Shown here: positions 1 through 9,377 of the stretch, piece after piece
Layout of the letters: each line of letters opens with the position of its first letter
Position numbering within the stretch: the stretch's first letter is position 1
Assembly: GCA_018267615.1 (NCBI GenBank)
Contig: JAFDYD010000037.1
Coordinates: 602 to 52,947 of the forward strand
Reading direction: 5' to 3'
DNA length: 52,346 nt
Source of the DNA: Bacteroidota bacterium
GTDB taxonomy: Bacteria > Bacteroidota > Bacteroidia > Chitinophagales > Chitinophagaceae
The notes under the pieces: generated by a model
Databases searched by the model: none
The model's input: the letters and a program-made list of their open reading frames with translations, nothing else
Told to the model about the DNA's origin: nothing
Position numbers and translations under genes: made by a program

Positions 1-14
1 ATCCTGGTTCAGAC
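1..14. repeat. Partial right arm of a 'GTCTGAACC' palindrome
   Basis: The first 14 bases (ATCCTGGTTCAGAC) match the right-hand end of the palindromes at 9173-9355 and 17653-17777. This is probably the end of another copy cut by the window edge. Confidence 0.5.
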
Positions 15-45
15 AATTTAATTTGGAAACCAAGCATATATCGCC

Positions 46-107
46 TAATTTCGCGCTTCAAATTTAAAATCGTACGGCTATATGGCAGCCTGGATTCAGG
101 TCCGTAC
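46..107 (+). promoter_or_regulatory. Candidate promoter and structured 5' leader of the L31 gene
   Basis: TAATTTCG at 46-53 is one mismatch from the Bacteroidota -7 element TAnnTTTG. Downstream, GTACGG (72-77) can pair with CCGTAC (102-107), enclosing a small CCTG-GATT-CAGG hairpin (89-100). A structured leader before an L31 gene could serve autoregulation, as known for other ribosomal-protein leaders. That role is inference; the pairing is seen directly. Confidence 0.35.
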
Positions 108-128
108 AAACTTAAAAAACAAAGAGTT

Positions 129-383
129 ATGAAAAAAGATATCCATCCCGGCAGTTACAGATTCGTTGTTTTCAGGGACATGAGTAACGGGACTTCCTTT
201 TTGACCCGTTCTTCAGCGCCTTCCAGGGAAACTATTAAATGGGAAGATGGCAATGAATATCCGCTGATCAAGCTGGAAATTTCTAATACGTCCCATCCAT
301 TTTTTACCGGTAAAAATGTGCTGGTTGATACAGCTGGACGTATTGATAAATTCAAAAAGCGTTACGAGAAAAAAGCAAAATAA
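129..383 (+). CDS. rpmE2: Type B 50S ribosomal protein L31
   Basis: 84 residues, the usual length for type B L31, a component of the large ribosomal subunit. The N-terminus [15 protein letters not shown], the central segment ending in [12 protein letters not shown] and the basic C-terminus ([12 protein letters not shown]) are typical. It lacks the CxxC zinc-binding cysteines of type A L31; in other bacteria such zinc-free paralogs can replace the type A form under zinc limitation. Whether this genome also carries a type A copy cannot be seen here. The gene stands alone, with a folded leader upstream and a strong terminator at 426-459. Confidence 0.96.
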   Translation: MKKDIHPGSYRFVVFRDMSNGTSFLTRSSAPSRETIKWEDGNEYPLIKLEISNTSHPFFTGKNVLVDTAGRIDKFKKRYEKKAK

Positions 384-425
384 TTTGCCATTCACAAGCA
401 TCTGCAAATTGTTTTAAAAAGATAT

Positions 426-459
426 ATCCCTTCCCGTTTTTTGGGAAGGGATTTTTTTT
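426..459 (+). terminator. Rho-independent terminator after L31
   Basis: ATCCCTTCCC (426-435) pairs perfectly with GGGAAGGGAT (443-452) across a short T-rich loop and runs into eight T residues. Confidence 0.9.
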
Positions 460-524
460 GCATCAGCTCCAAAATTTCGAAATTTTCAAAACTTCTTGCG
501 CCTCTAAAATTGTAGTTTTAACCA

Positions 525-1577
525 ATGAATGAAATTATATTGGACGAAGAACCGTTTCGCCAAGATTTATTTCCGTTCACGTGTACGCGTCCGGTCATTG
601 ACATCCGTGTCGGGATATTAACGTTGAGAGAAAAATGGGAAAAACTTTTCGGTTATACACCTAAAATAAATTCAGGATCTGCAAAAAACCTGCTACCAGC
701 AACCATTATCCCCAGTGCTGATCTTGTGCATGCAATTAAGAATCAAAAAGAGGATCAGTATTTGAAATCTGTGGATGATCTTACAATCATAAAATATCCC
801 TGGGACATTTTTCTACAAAACAATAAAATTATTTGTTCGGATTTTTTATTGATTACGCAAGGTCGAGTTACCGAGCCAATATCAGCCACCAATACACTCA
901 TTCAACCAGAAAATATTTTTATTGAGAAAGGAGCGAAAGTGGAATATGCACTATTGAATGGATCGACAGGTCCGATTTATATTGGCAAGAATGCTGAAGT
1001 AATGGAAGGAGCAATGATCCGCGGACCGTTTGCGCTTTGTGAAGGGGCTGTTGTAAAAATGGGAGCTAAAATATATGGATCAACAATTGGCCCATACTCC
1101 GTAGTTGGTGGAGAAATCAAAAATTCAGTGATTTTCGGATTCTCCAATAAAGCACACGATGGTTATCTCGGAGATTCCGTTATCGGAGAATGGTGCAATT
1201 TGGGCGCAGGCACTTCCAATTCAAATGTGAAAAATACGGCGGGTACAATTAATGTGTGGAATATTGCTTCAGGAAAATTTCTTCCGGCCGGATTGAAATG
1301 TGGACTGTTAATGGGAGATTATTCACGAAGCGCTATCAATACATCATTCAATACGGGCTCCGTTGTAGGTGTTTGTTGCAATGTTTTTGGTGAGGGGCTG
1401 TCGCCTAAATATATTCCTGATTTTTCGTGGGGCTATAATCCATTCACTCAATACCATTTTGAAAAGGCGATAAAAGATATCACGAACTGGAAGAAATTAA
1501 AAAATCAGTCGGTCGATGATATGGAAATAAGAACTTTGAAACATATTTTTGAAGAAACTAAAACTAACCGGGAATGA
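525..1577 (+). CDS. GlmU-family sugar nucleotidyltransferase-like protein
   Basis: 350 residues resembling the 'GlmU family' proteins of Bacteroidota. The N-terminal part (about 1-150) corresponds to the divergent nucleotidyltransferase-like domain (NTP_transf_4 type) with the typical start MNEIILDEEPFRQDLFPFT; the classical GGxGTR nucleotide loop is not visible. From about residue 150 to 290 there are hexapeptide-repeat stretches of a left-handed beta-helix (IYIGKNAEVMEGAMIRGP and similar). The likely role is nucleotide-sugar synthesis or sugar acyl transfer for the cell envelope; the substrate cannot be read from sequence. Its stop overlaps the start of tpiA in an ATGA, so the two are translationally coupled, a pairing I recall in related genomes. 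Confidence 0.85.
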   Translation: MNEIILDEEPFRQDLFPFTCTRPVIDIRVGILTLREKWEKLFGYTPKINSGSAKNLLPATIIPSADLVHAIKNQKEDQYLKSVDDLTIIKYPWDIFLQNNKIICSDFLLITQGRVTEPISATNTLIQPENIFIEKGAKVEYALLNGSTGPIYIGKNAEVMEGAMIRGPFALCEGAVVKMGAKIYGSTIGPYSVVGGEIKNSVIFGFSNKAHDGYLGDSVIGEWCNLGAGTSNSNVKNTAGTINVWNIASGKFLPAGLKCGLLMGDYSRSAINTSFNTGSVVGVCCNVFGEGLSPKYIPDFSWGYNPFTQYHFEKAIKDITNWKKLKNQSVDDMEIRTLKHIFEETKTNRE

Positions 1578-2335
1578 GAAAACAAATTGCTGCAGCTAAC
1601 TGGAAAATGAATCTTACATATCAACAGGGTGAACAACTGCTGGATGATATACTCAATGCAAAAATTGCATTAAAAGATCATCAGTTGACAATCTTTGCTG
1701 TGCCTTTTCCCTACCTGATTATGGCCAACAGCGAAATCACCGATGAGAAAAACTATTTTATAGCTGCACAAAATTGTTATAGCAAAAAGTCGGGGGCTTA
1801 CACAGGCGAAGTATCTGTTGAAATGCTAAAGTCAATCGGTATCAAATATTGTGTGCTTGGCCATAGCGAACGACGTGAATATTTTTCCGAAAGCAATCAA
1901 TTGCTCGCAGAGAAAATCAATATTTGTCTTTCACTCGATATCATCCCGATTTTTTGTTGTGGTGAACCACTTGCAATCCGTGAAGCGGGAACACAAAATA
2001 GTTTTGTGGAAACGCAGTTAAAAGAATCCTTGTTTCATTTATCATCTGAACAACTCACGCAAATTATCATCGCATATGAGCCAATATGGGCCATTGGAAC
2101 CGGCAAAACAGCGAGTACCGAGCAGGCACAGGAAATACACGCATATCTTCGCTCCGTGTTGGCAAAACAATATGGAAAAGCGACGGCAGACAGCATTTCG
2201 ATTTTGTATGGAGGCAGTGTCAAATCTAATAATGCAAAGGAGTTATTCGGTTGCCCGGATGTAGATGGCGGACTTGTAGGAGGAGCGTCACTCATTGCCA
2301 ATGATTTTATCCAGATTATCAAGGCCCTAAAATAA
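1574..2335 (+). CDS. tpiA: Triosephosphate isomerase
   Basis: 253 residues, normal for TIM. It interconverts dihydroxyacetone phosphate and glyceraldehyde 3-phosphate in glycolysis and gluconeogenesis in the cytosol. All key motifs are present: the substrate-binding Lys in AANWKMN near the N-terminus, the catalytic His in LGHSERRE, the catalytic Glu in the YEPIWAIGTGK loop, and the phosphate-binding YGGSVK and VGGASL near the C-terminus. The ATG overlaps the upstream stop by four bases (ATGA), which supports both the start choice and co-expression with the GlmU-like gene. Confidence 0.97.
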   Translation: MRKQIAAANWKMNLTYQQGEQLLDDILNAKIALKDHQLTIFAVPFPYLIMANSEITDEKNYFIAAQNCYSKKSGAYTGEVSVEMLKSIGIKYCVLGHSERREYFSESNQLLAEKINICLSLDIIPIFCCGEPLAIREAGTQNSFVETQLKESLFHLSSEQLTQIIIAYEPIWAIGTGKTASTEQAQEIHAYLRSVLAKQYGKATADSISILYGGSVKSNNAKELFGCPDVDGGLVGGASLIANDFIQIIKALK

Positions 2336-2459
2336 TTTGCCGGCACAAACCGCGTTATATCCACATGGTCTGAAATAATTAAACGACTGCTTTAATTTAT
2401 AATGATCAAATTTGCAGTGATAGCCAATCCAAGATGGTTGTCAGATCAATGTGCCAGAT

Positions 2460-3557
2460 ATGCTGAATACCATCAAAATAGCTTTTAAGAAAATACAAAG
2501 GATTCCTAAATCTCAATTAATCCCCAGGATAAAATTGGGGATCAGGAAATATGTTACAGACTATCCTTATTATATAAGTCTGCAAACAGTCAGCGCCTGT
2601 AACCTGAAATGCAAGCATTGTTTTATCAACGATTACCACACACATATACATGACGGCATCGTCAAGATCATGAGATTTCACGAGTTCGAATCCTTCGCAG
2701 AAAGACTCAGACCCATGATTCAAAAAGCTTCGTATTTCCAGTTTTCTACTTTTGAAGCAATCTTAAATAAGAATTTATTTAAGATGATGGATCTTCTTCT
2801 CGAAATAAATCCCGCCATTCAATTTCCATTTTTATCAAACACCATGGAACTCTCTTCAGAAAAAATTGCGGAGTTGGAAAAGTACCCAGTTTCGGAAATC
2901 AATGTTTCTCTCGACGGATACACAAAAAAAACAGTGGAAGATTTCAAAACGGGTGTCGTATTTGAACAGATTATTGAAACATTAAAAAAACTCAAGCAAT
3001 CTTCACTGAAGGAAAAAATTGCCGTGACATTTGTTGCGCATGCAAATAATATTCATGAACTGCCCGAGTTCATCGATTTTGTAAATCGTTTGGGCATCAA
3101 ACGAATTTATGTCAGCAATATACTTACGTTCACGAAAGATCTTGAAGATCTTGCGCTCTATACAAAACAAGGTAACGCAGATGCTCAAACGATGTTTGAT
3201 GATGCTGTAAGACGTGCAAAAAAAAATAAACAGGTATTGAGTATGCCAAGATTAAAACCGGAACAGATGGGGTGCCAGGCTTGCGAAACATTTTTTGTGG
3301 ATATCAATGGCAACGTTGCACCTTGCGATTTCCTTGCCGTTACAACTCCGTTTACATTATGGGATGAAACTGTTCAAAGCCCGCCCCTGATATTCGGAAA
3401 TATTTTAAGAGACGATCCGATTGAGATTTACAGGCGAAAAGATTTTAAAGATTTTCGCAGCGCGCACCGCCTCGGTAAGGAACTGCCAAAACAATGCACG
3501 CACTGCATCGACGCGTATGGCCTGATGTGCAGCAATCGCATTCATCACAATCTATAA
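2460..3557 (+). CDS. Radical SAM protein with C-terminal SPASM-like cysteines
   Basis: 365 residues from the ATG at 2460; a GTG at 2451 would add three. The CxxxCxxC motif of radical SAM enzymes (CNLKCKHC, residues 47-54) binds the 4Fe-4S cluster that cleaves S-adenosylmethionine. A second set of cysteines lies at the C-terminus (GCQAC, NVAPCDF, CTHCIDAYGLMC), typical of a SPASM domain carrying auxiliary clusters. SPASM proteins mostly modify peptides or sugars or mature other enzymes. Here the next gene is a polysaccharide-type flippase 14 bp downstream, with no peptide precursor visible, so a role in glycan or lipid modification is plausible but unproven. Confidence 0.85.
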   Translation: MLNTIKIAFKKIQRIPKSQLIPRIKLGIRKYVTDYPYYISLQTVSACNLKCKHCFINDYHTHIHDGIVKIMRFHEFESFAERLRPMIQKASYFQFSTFEAILNKNLFKMMDLLLEINPAIQFPFLSNTMELSSEKIAELEKYPVSEINVSLDGYTKKTVEDFKTGVVFEQIIETLKKLKQSSLKEKIAVTFVAHANNIHELPEFIDFVNRLGIKRIYVSNILTFTKDLEDLALYTKQGNADAQTMFDDAVRRAKKNKQVLSMPRLKPEQMGCQACETFFVDINGNVAPCDFLAVTTPFTLWDETVQSPPLIFGNILRDDPIEIYRRKDFKDFRSAHRLGKELPKQCTHCIDAYGLMCSNRIHHNL

Positions 3558-3571
3558 ATTATCATATTGAC

Positions 3572-4897
3572 ATGCAGCGCGCCCGCATTCTTTACAAAAG
3601 TTTTTACTGGAAAGCGCTACAATATCTTGTTTCCATTCTGATCAATATACTTTTCGCAAGATTGCTGCAGCCGGTAATAACAGCAGAATTTTACTCTTTT
3701 ATTTATTTACTATCGATACTCGTTAGCTGTTTTACATTTGGCTTCGACATAAGCCTGAATTTTTTCCTGTCTAAAAAAGAGATTTCACCGGAATATGCGA
3801 ACACCATTATTTTAATGACCATAGCAATCGCGTTGTGCATCTCAATTCCCTGTTTATATCTTACGCACCATGCTGTTACCTTTCCTGATATCGGCCTTAA
3901 AAACTTTCTGCTTTTTTCAGCATTATTTATTGCAGGAAATCTTCTTTCGGTATTGAGCACGACAGTATTCACAGCTTTTCAAAAAAATTACCTGCCTTCC
4001 ATAATATCGTTTTTCATCGGCATCATTACATTGTTCCTGGTTTTTTATGCAGCAAAATTCCCCATACGACAGGATATCATTCAAATCATATTTGTCGCGT
4101 ATTTTTCTTTTTCTTTTTTACAAGGTTTACTGTTGTTCATTTATTCATCATATCGATTTTGCAAAAAATCTTGGTTCACATTTGGAGAAAGTATTAAACT
4201 CAGAAAATTGTTGAAATTTTCTTTTTATGTGTTTGCGATCAACCTTATCTTCTTTTCAGCGGGAAAAATTTGCATTTTATTAATGCCATATTGGATCGAA
4301 CCGGGCAGCATCGGGAATTATATCATCGCGTTTAAGATCATCGAATACTTTCAGGCTGTTGTATCGTTTGTGTATTTTCCTTTTGTTGCTATTGTGATCG
4401 GATCAGGATCGGGAAAAATAGAACCTTTTGTGTTAATGCTGTCGCGATTATCGAATACCTTCGTTTTTGTATTTTCATTGTGTATGGTACTCACCGGAAA
4501 GATTCTGTTTCCGTATATTTTTGGACAGTCTTTCAACGAAGTCTATTTCCTTTTTATCTTGTTGATACCGGGATTATTTGCAGCATGTTCGTCAAGTTTT
4601 TTTACTGCATACTATTTTGGGACAGCCAAATTGAAATACAATTTTGTTAGTGCGTTGATTTATTTTATATCCATGTTGATTTTATTTCTTGCACTGATAA
4701 AAATATTGGGAGTAAAAGGCCCTGCAGTCGCTTTCAGCATTGCAAGTGTATTCTCGCTGCTATACGACGCTTTTGTATTTAAAAAAATCCATCAATATAA
4801 TATCAGCGAGATACTGTTTGCAAAAAAAAGTGATATTCTTTTTTTCCTGAAAATATTTAAACGCGAAAAGCCGATATTGGGTCAATTGGAAAACTAA
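3572..4897 (+). CDS. Polysaccharide/oligosaccharide flippase-like membrane protein
   Basis: 441 residues from the ATG at 3572 (MQRARILYKSFYWKALQYL), 14 bp after the radical SAM stop. The longer reading frame from 3494 would overlap that gene heavily and lacks a membrane-protein start. The protein is strongly hydrophobic, with about 12 membrane spans and the N-terminal pattern of the Wzx/polysaccharide-biosynthesis branch of the MOP superfamily. It probably moves a lipid-linked glycan across the inner membrane. It is co-directional with the radical SAM gene and convergent with an acyltransferase, which could decorate the same glycan. Substrate unknown. Confidence 0.8.
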   Translation: MQRARILYKSFYWKALQYLVSILINILFARLLQPVITAEFYSFIYLLSILVSCFTFGFDISLNFFLSKKEISPEYANTIILMTIAIALCISIPCLYLTHHAVTFPDIGLKNFLLFSALFIAGNLLSVLSTTVFTAFQKNYLPSIISFFIGIITLFLVFYAAKFPIRQDIIQIIFVAYFSFSFLQGLLLFIYSSYRFCKKSWFTFGESIKLRKLLKFSFYVFAINLIFFSAGKICILLMPYWIEPGSIGNYIIAFKIIEYFQAVVSFVYFPFVAIVIGSGSGKIEPFVLMLSRLSNTFVFVFSLCMVLTGKILFPYIFGQSFNEVYFLFILLIPGLFAACSSSFFTAYYFGTAKLKYNFVSALIYFISMLILFLALIKILGVKGPAVAFSIASVFSLLYDAFVFKKIHQYNISEILFAKKSDILFFLKIFKREKPILGQLEN

Positions 4898-4926
4898 TTT
4901 GATTTCCAAGATTCCTCTTTCGCACA

Positions 4927-5018
4927 AATATTTCGCGCACAGCACGCAGAGAAAAGGAGTACACAGAAGAAGATTACTCTGATTACTCCTTTTCTCTGCG
5001 TGACCTGCGCGAAATATT
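4927..5018. repeat. Long imperfect palindrome between convergent genes
   Basis: The left arm (4927-4961, containing TTTCGCGCACAGCACGCAGA) pairs with the right arm (4984-5018, containing TCTGCGTGACCTGCGCGAAA). It fills the gap between two convergent genes and its end touches the stop codon of the acyltransferase. It probably acts as a bidirectional terminator. Confidence 0.8.
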
Positions 5019-6156
5019 ACAGTGCTGCACGGCGAATAAGCTTGTTGAGTGGTTTCTCTGCACCAAAATATAGTGTAATCGATATAAGATGTATGATCAC
5101 AAATATAATTGCCGTGTTTATATGCAGCGTCGTATAAAGAAACACAAAAAGTACCCCGTTGTGAATGAGGTAAAAAATATAAGAACTTCTGCCGAGTACA
5201 ATAAAAAGCGCCGAGCTCAGGATTTTTTGAATCCATGTTTTTTCAACGATCAATCCAAAAAATAAAACTGCAATGCCGGGCGGCATCAGGAAGTTATTAA
5301 TGAGCGTTTCGAAGAATAAAAATTGTGAGGCGTCCGTTGAATGCCTGCGATTCATTACAAGTGAAACCAGGCAAATGATGATATACATAATACCAGCGAC
5401 CGTTCGATAAGGAACCCTCGTTTCAATATTTATTTTCGATCTTGATTTTACAAATAACGCCAGCATAATTCCAGTGTAAAATTCAAAACATCTACCAAAA
5501 AAAGTAAATTCAAAAACAAATTGCAGGGAAGAGAAAAATCCATGAAAAGAGACATTCCGGAAAATCATCCAAAGCAAAATTCCAATAGCGATAAATATCA
5601 GCGGCTGCAACAAAAGTCTTATTTTCTTCGAGCCCAGAACCAATAACGGGAACAGGAAATAAAATATTTCTTCAACGGTCAGGCTCCAGCCACCCGGCGC
5701 ACCGGTCGCTTTGTATTCATCAAAAAAACCACGAAGAAAAGTCAGGTTAAGAAATAATACTTTCAAACTGCAATACTGTAGACAGATTCCGGGTATAAAG
5801 GAAATAATCGTGACAAGAAAATACGTCGGGTAAATACGGGCAAACCTGTTCACAAAATACCGCCAAATCCATTTCCTTCCCAATTGAACAAAATCATAAT
5901 ACCTGAAACAAATCAGAAACCCGCTCAATACAAAAAAGATAGTGACGCCTATATGAAACTCATCAATCGAATCATGGATAAGTTGTCCCACCCATGCCGG
6001 TTTTAAAATATTATAATGATGCAAAAAAATCATGCTCGCCGCAACTGCTCTTATTCCGGTAAGCGCCGGGAAATAACTATCGCTGGATAATTTTATCTCT
6101 TTCGTCAATGATTTAGTATGATGTGACGCATGAAAATAGGAAATAGTAATGGCCAC
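5017..6156 (-). CDS. Acyltransferase family 3 (OafA/YrhL-like) membrane protein
   Basis: 379 residues. The segment YFPALTGIRAVAASMIFLHH near the N-terminus carries the conserved Arg and His of the acyltransferase 3 family, followed by about ten membrane spans. Family members transfer O-acyl groups, often acetyl, to extracytoplasmic sugars such as O-antigen, peptidoglycan or other exopolysaccharide. There is no C-terminal SGNH domain. The stop overlaps the end of a palindromic repeat. It lies 29 bp downstream of the aldo/keto reductase on the same strand and may be co-transcribed with it. The acceptor is unknown; the neighbouring flippase makes a glycan the likely one. Confidence 0.88.
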   Translation of the reverse strand: MAITISYFHASHHTKSLTKEIKLSSDSYFPALTGIRAVAASMIFLHHYNILKPAWVGQLIHDSIDEFHIGVTIFFVLSGFLICFRYYDFVQLGRKWIWRYFVNRFARIYPTYFLVTIISFIPGICLQYCSLKVLFLNLTFLRGFFDEYKATGAPGGWSLTVEEIFYFLFPLLVLGSKKIRLLLQPLIFIAIGILLWMIFRNVSFHGFFSSLQFVFEFTFFGRCFEFYTGIMLALFVKSRSKINIETRVPYRTVAGIMYIIICLVSLVMNRRHSTDASQFLFFETLINNFLMPPGIAVLFFGLIVEKTWIQKILSSALFIVLGRSSYIFYLIHNGVLFVFLYTTLHINTAIIFVIIHLISITLYFGAEKPLNKLIRRAAL

Positions 6157-6185
6157 AACCAGTAGTAAAAATAATTTTAAATTTT

Positions 6186-7082
6186 CTACCTGTGCTGGTC
6201 ATAATAATTCTGATTCAATATTTGGTTCAAAGTAAAAACTTCTTCATGATTCAATGCAATTGCATCAGATGTGAGAGCAACATCGTCCAATTGCCCGATG
6301 GTCCTTATTCCGACAACTGCTGAACTGATTGCCGGATGCCGCAATACATAATGAATAGCGCTTTGCGATTTACTCCGATTCGTTCCTGAAATATTGCTGA
6401 TCGCAGATGCGGCTTTCTTTATTTCTGCTTCGTTGTAATTTAAATATGGAGCTGCAGGTTTATCAACAAGCAATCCTTTTGCCAGTGAACCTCTCGCCAA
6501 TACGCCGATGTTATTGTCGAGCAGAAGATCGAGACAGGTTTCCTCAGGCCGACGATCAAGCAGACTAAATTGCATCATCACACTCACGATATTTGAGCGC
6601 CTGACGTATTCCCGAATTACATTAGGCCGGATCGAGGAAATTCCATAATAACGAATTTTTCCCTGCCGTTGCAAAATTTCAAATGCGTCGATTGTTTCGT
6701 CGATGGGATCGTCGATGGTGCCGCCATGTAATTGGTAAAGATCGATGTAGTCCGTTTGCAAGCGCTGCAAAGTTTTATCGATACAGGAAAGAATATAATC
6801 CTTATTCGGGTTCCAATCCCATCCGCTGCCGTCGGCTTTCCATTGATTGCCCACTTTACTCGCTATGATCAAATCTTTTCGTTTTTCACGAATAGCTTTT
6901 CCAACCATAATTTCATTCAAACCTTTTTGATAAAAATCCGCCGTATCAAAAAAATTTATTCCTAAATCGATGGCGCGATGGATGAGTGCCGTATTATCGG
7001 GATCGTTTTCTGCAAGCGACATACAACCAAACCCGATTTCACTGATAAGTAATCCTGATTTCCCAAGTTTTCGATATTTCAT
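6186..7082 (-). CDS. Aldo/keto reductase
   Basis: 298 residues, typical AKR length (TIM barrel, NADPH-dependent carbonyl reductase). The start MKYRKLGKSGLLISEIGFGC is the standard AKR N-terminus. The catalytic tetrad is recognisable: Asp and Tyr in FFDTADFYQKG, Lys in IIASKVGNQ, and His in YIDLYQLHGG. The C-terminal cofactor segment around SSAVVGIRTIGQLDD also fits. The physiological substrate cannot be told from sequence. It is divergent from lepA, with a palindrome in the intergenic space. Confidence 0.93.
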   Translation of the reverse strand: MKYRKLGKSGLLISEIGFGCMSLAENDPDNTALIHRAIDLGINFFDTADFYQKGLNEIMVGKAIREKRKDLIIASKVGNQWKADGSGWDWNPNKDYILSCIDKTLQRLQTDYIDLYQLHGGTIDDPIDETIDAFEILQRQGKIRYYGISSIRPNVIREYVRRSNIVSVMMQFSLLDRRPEETCLDLLLDNNIGVLARGSLAKGLLVDKPAAPYLNYNEAEIKKAASAISNISGTNRSKSQSAIHYVLRHPAISSAVVGIRTIGQLDDVALTSDAIALNHEEVFTLNQILNQNYYDQHR

Positions 7083-7182
7083 GATGAATGTCGATTCGGA
7101 GTTTGATACAAATAACTGAATTAATTTTTTATTATCATCACAAAACTAAAACAGTATTGCATAGCCGTAACATTCAGATTGA

Positions 7183-7242
7183 GCATTGAATATTGAGTGT
7201 TGAATATTGAATATTCAATAATCAGCACTCAATATTCAATGC
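7183..7242. repeat. Palindrome of 'TTGAATATTGA' words between divergent genes
   Basis: GCATTGAATATTGAGTG (7183-7199) is perfectly complementary to 7226-7242. The loop itself consists of further TTGAATATTGAAT words. It lies between divergent promoters (aldo/keto reductase and lepA), where a terminator is not needed. Confidence 0.85.
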
Positions 7243-7310
7243 GCAAGTTTCGACACCTGCCAACCAATTTTCATTCCCAAAATCCCGCCTCTTTCCTCAC
7301 CGTTTTTTAC

Positions 7311-7318
7311 TACCTTTG
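7311..7318 (+). promoter_or_regulatory. -7 promoter element of lepA
   Basis: TACCTTTG fits the Bacteroidota housekeeping -7 consensus TAnnTTTG exactly, 60 bp before the lepA ATG. Confidence 0.7.
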
Positions 7319-7378
7319 CTCGCTTTTATATAAGCCCGGATTTCATAGGGCAAAATGAAAATGTAAGCGAAAGAATTC

Positions 7379-9169
7379 ATGGAGAATATTAGAAATTTTT
7401 GCATCATCGCACATATTGATCACGGCAAATCGACGCTGGCCGACCGTCTTTTGCAGATCACCAATACGATCAGCGAACGTGAGATGATGGACCAGGTGTT
7501 GGATGATATGGATCTCGAAAGAGAAAAAGGTATTACTATCAAAAGCCATGCGATCCAGATCAATTATACATATAAAGGTGAGCAGTATATTCTGAATCTG
7601 ATCGATACACCAGGCCATGTGGATTTTAGCTACGAAGTGAGCCGTGCGCTTGCTGCTTGTGAGGGCGTATTATTGTTAGTTGACGCTACCCAGGGAATCC
7701 AGGCACAAACGATTTCTAATCTATACCTGGCCATTGAAAATGATCTTGAGATTATTCCGGTGATCAACAAGATCGATATGGATGGCGCGATGATCGAAGA
7801 AACAAAGGACCAGATTATAGAACTCATCGGTTGCAAGCCGGAGGATATTTTGTTGGCAAGTGCCAGAACAGGTCTGGGAGTTGAAGCAATTCTCGAAGCC
7901 ATTATCCAAAAAATTCCTGCCCCGGAAGGCGATCCCAATGCGCCGTTGCAAGCCCTGATCTTCGACAGTGTTTTCAATTCCTTCCGCGGAATCATCGTCT
8001 ATTATCGTATCCTGAATGGTGTTTTGAGAAAAGGAGACAAGGTAAAATTTGTTTCTACTGGCATTGAATACGAGGCTGATGAAGTAGGTATTTTAAAATT
8101 AAGTTTAGATCCGAAGACCGAGGTTCGCACGGGCGACGTCGGATATATCATTACAGGCATCAAAAATGCAAAGGAAGTAAAAGTGGGTGATACGATCACC
8201 GTTGCCAGCAATCCTGATCCGCAAATGATCAAGGGTTTCCAGGAAGTAAAGCCGATGGTATTTGCAGGAATTTTTCCAGTGAGCACCGACGACTTTGAAG
8301 AGCTGCGTGATTGCATGGACAAACTTCAGCTCAATGACGCATCGCTCACATTCGAGTTGGAAACTTCGCAGGCATTGGGTTTCGGTTTTCGTTGCGGATT
8401 CCTGGGAATGCTCCATATGGAAATCATCCAGGAACGTCTTGAGCGGGAATTCAATCAAACCGTAATAACAACCGTTCCCAACGTAAGCTTTATCGCGCAT
8501 GCTACAAACGGCGAAACGATCCAGGTCAATAATCCAACTCAAATGCCCGACCCCGTTCGCACGGAACGAATCGAAGAACCATATATCAGAGCCCAGATTA
8601 TTTCCAAGCCAGAGTATATTGGAAATATCATGACTTTATGTTTAGGCAAACGAGGCATTCTTTTGAATCAAAGCTATTTGACAACAACACGTGTTGAGTT
8701 AATTTTTGAGATGCCACTTACCGAAATCGTATTTGATTTCTATGATAAGTTAAAGAGTCAAACGCGCGGTTATGCGTCGTTTGATTATCATCCGATAGGT
8801 TATCGCGATAGCGAAATCGTAAAGATGGATATTCTTTTAAACGGAGATAAAGTAGACGCTTTGAGCGCGCTTATCCACAGAAGCAGGGCGCAGGATTTTG
8901 GCAGAAGACTTTGTGAAAAATTAAAAGAGTTATTACCAAGACAACAATTCCAGATTGCCATACAAGCTGCAGTCGGATCAAAAGTCATTGCCCGCGAAAC
9001 CATCAGCGCCCTTCGTAAAGATGTTACCGCAAAATGTTATGGTGGTGATATCAGCCGTAAACGCAAACTTTTGGAAAAACAGAAAGAGGGTAAGAAGCGT
9101 ATGCGCCAGATTGGAAATGTGGAAGTGCCACAGGAAGCATTTTTGGCGGTGCTGAAACTGGATGAATAG
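7379..9169 (+). CDS. lepA: Translation elongation factor 4 (LepA)
   Basis: 596 residues, the family's usual length. LepA is a ribosome-associated GTPase that acts on stalled or back-translocated ribosomes and in initiation. The G domain shows G1 ([15 protein letters not shown]), the G2 region ([12 protein letters not shown]), G3 (DTPGHVDF) and G4 (NKID). EF-G-like domains II, III and V follow, then the LepA-specific C-terminal domain ([20 protein letters not shown], the basic stretch [20 protein letters not shown] and the end near [11 protein letters not shown]). It has its own promoter, with an untranslated leader of about 55 nt. Confidence 0.98.
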   Translation: MENIRNFCIIAHIDHGKSTLADRLLQITNTISEREMMDQVLDDMDLEREKGITIKSHAIQINYTYKGEQYILNLIDTPGHVDFSYEVSRALAACEGVLLLVDATQGIQAQTISNLYLAIENDLEIIPVINKIDMDGAMIEETKDQIIELIGCKPEDILLASARTGLGVEAILEAIIQKIPAPEGDPNAPLQALIFDSVFNSFRGIIVYYRILNGVLRKGDKVKFVSTGIEYEADEVGILKLSLDPKTEVRTGDVGYIITGIKNAKEVKVGDTITVASNPDPQMIKGFQEVKPMVFAGIFPVSTDDFEELRDCMDKLQLNDASLTFELETSQALGFGFRCGFLGMLHMEIIQERLEREFNQTVITTVPNVSFIAHATNGETIQVNNPTQMPDPVRTERIEEPYIRAQIISKPEYIGNIMTLCLGKRGILLNQSYLTTTRVELIFEMPLTEIVFDFYDKLKSQTRGYASFDYHPIGYRDSEIVKMDILLNGDKVDALSALIHRSRAQDFGRRLCEKLKELLPRQQFQIAIQAAVGSKVIARETISALRKDVTAKCYGGDISRKRKLLEKQKEGKKRMRQIGNVEVPQEAFLAVLKLDE

Positions 9170-9172
9170 AAA

Positions 9173-9355
9173 GTCTGAACCAGGATTTGAAAAGATTTTA
9201 CTGATCGTGCTGACAGTTCAAAATGCATTCAAAACTGAGTGTATTTTTTGTGGCTTAGTGGTTTAATTTTTTTGAACCATAAAGACACCAGGATACTAAG
9301 AATACATTTTACTATCAGCATAACCAGTAAAATCGTTTCAAATCCCGGTTCAGAC
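9173..9355. repeat. Long nested palindrome of the 'GTCTGAACC..GGATT' family
   Basis: The outer arms, 9173-9202 (starting GTCTGAACCAGGATTTGAAA) and 9325-9355, are nearly complementary. A second, inner stem pairs TGTATTTTTTGTGGCTTAGTGG-type sequence with CACCAGGATACTAAGAATACA. It lies between two tandem genes and fills almost the whole gap. Confidence 0.85.
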
Positions 9356-9377
9356 TTTTTTTTTATCTTGTCATGCC

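Noticed and set aside
4760..5236. 158-codon minus-strand frame across the flippase/acyltransferase junction
   Set aside because: Runs through a palindrome and both real genes in another frame; composition is not protein-like.
7183..7242. Terminator of lepA or the aldo/keto reductase
   Set aside because: It lies upstream of both divergent genes and lacks a T run, so it is treated as a dispersed palindrome.
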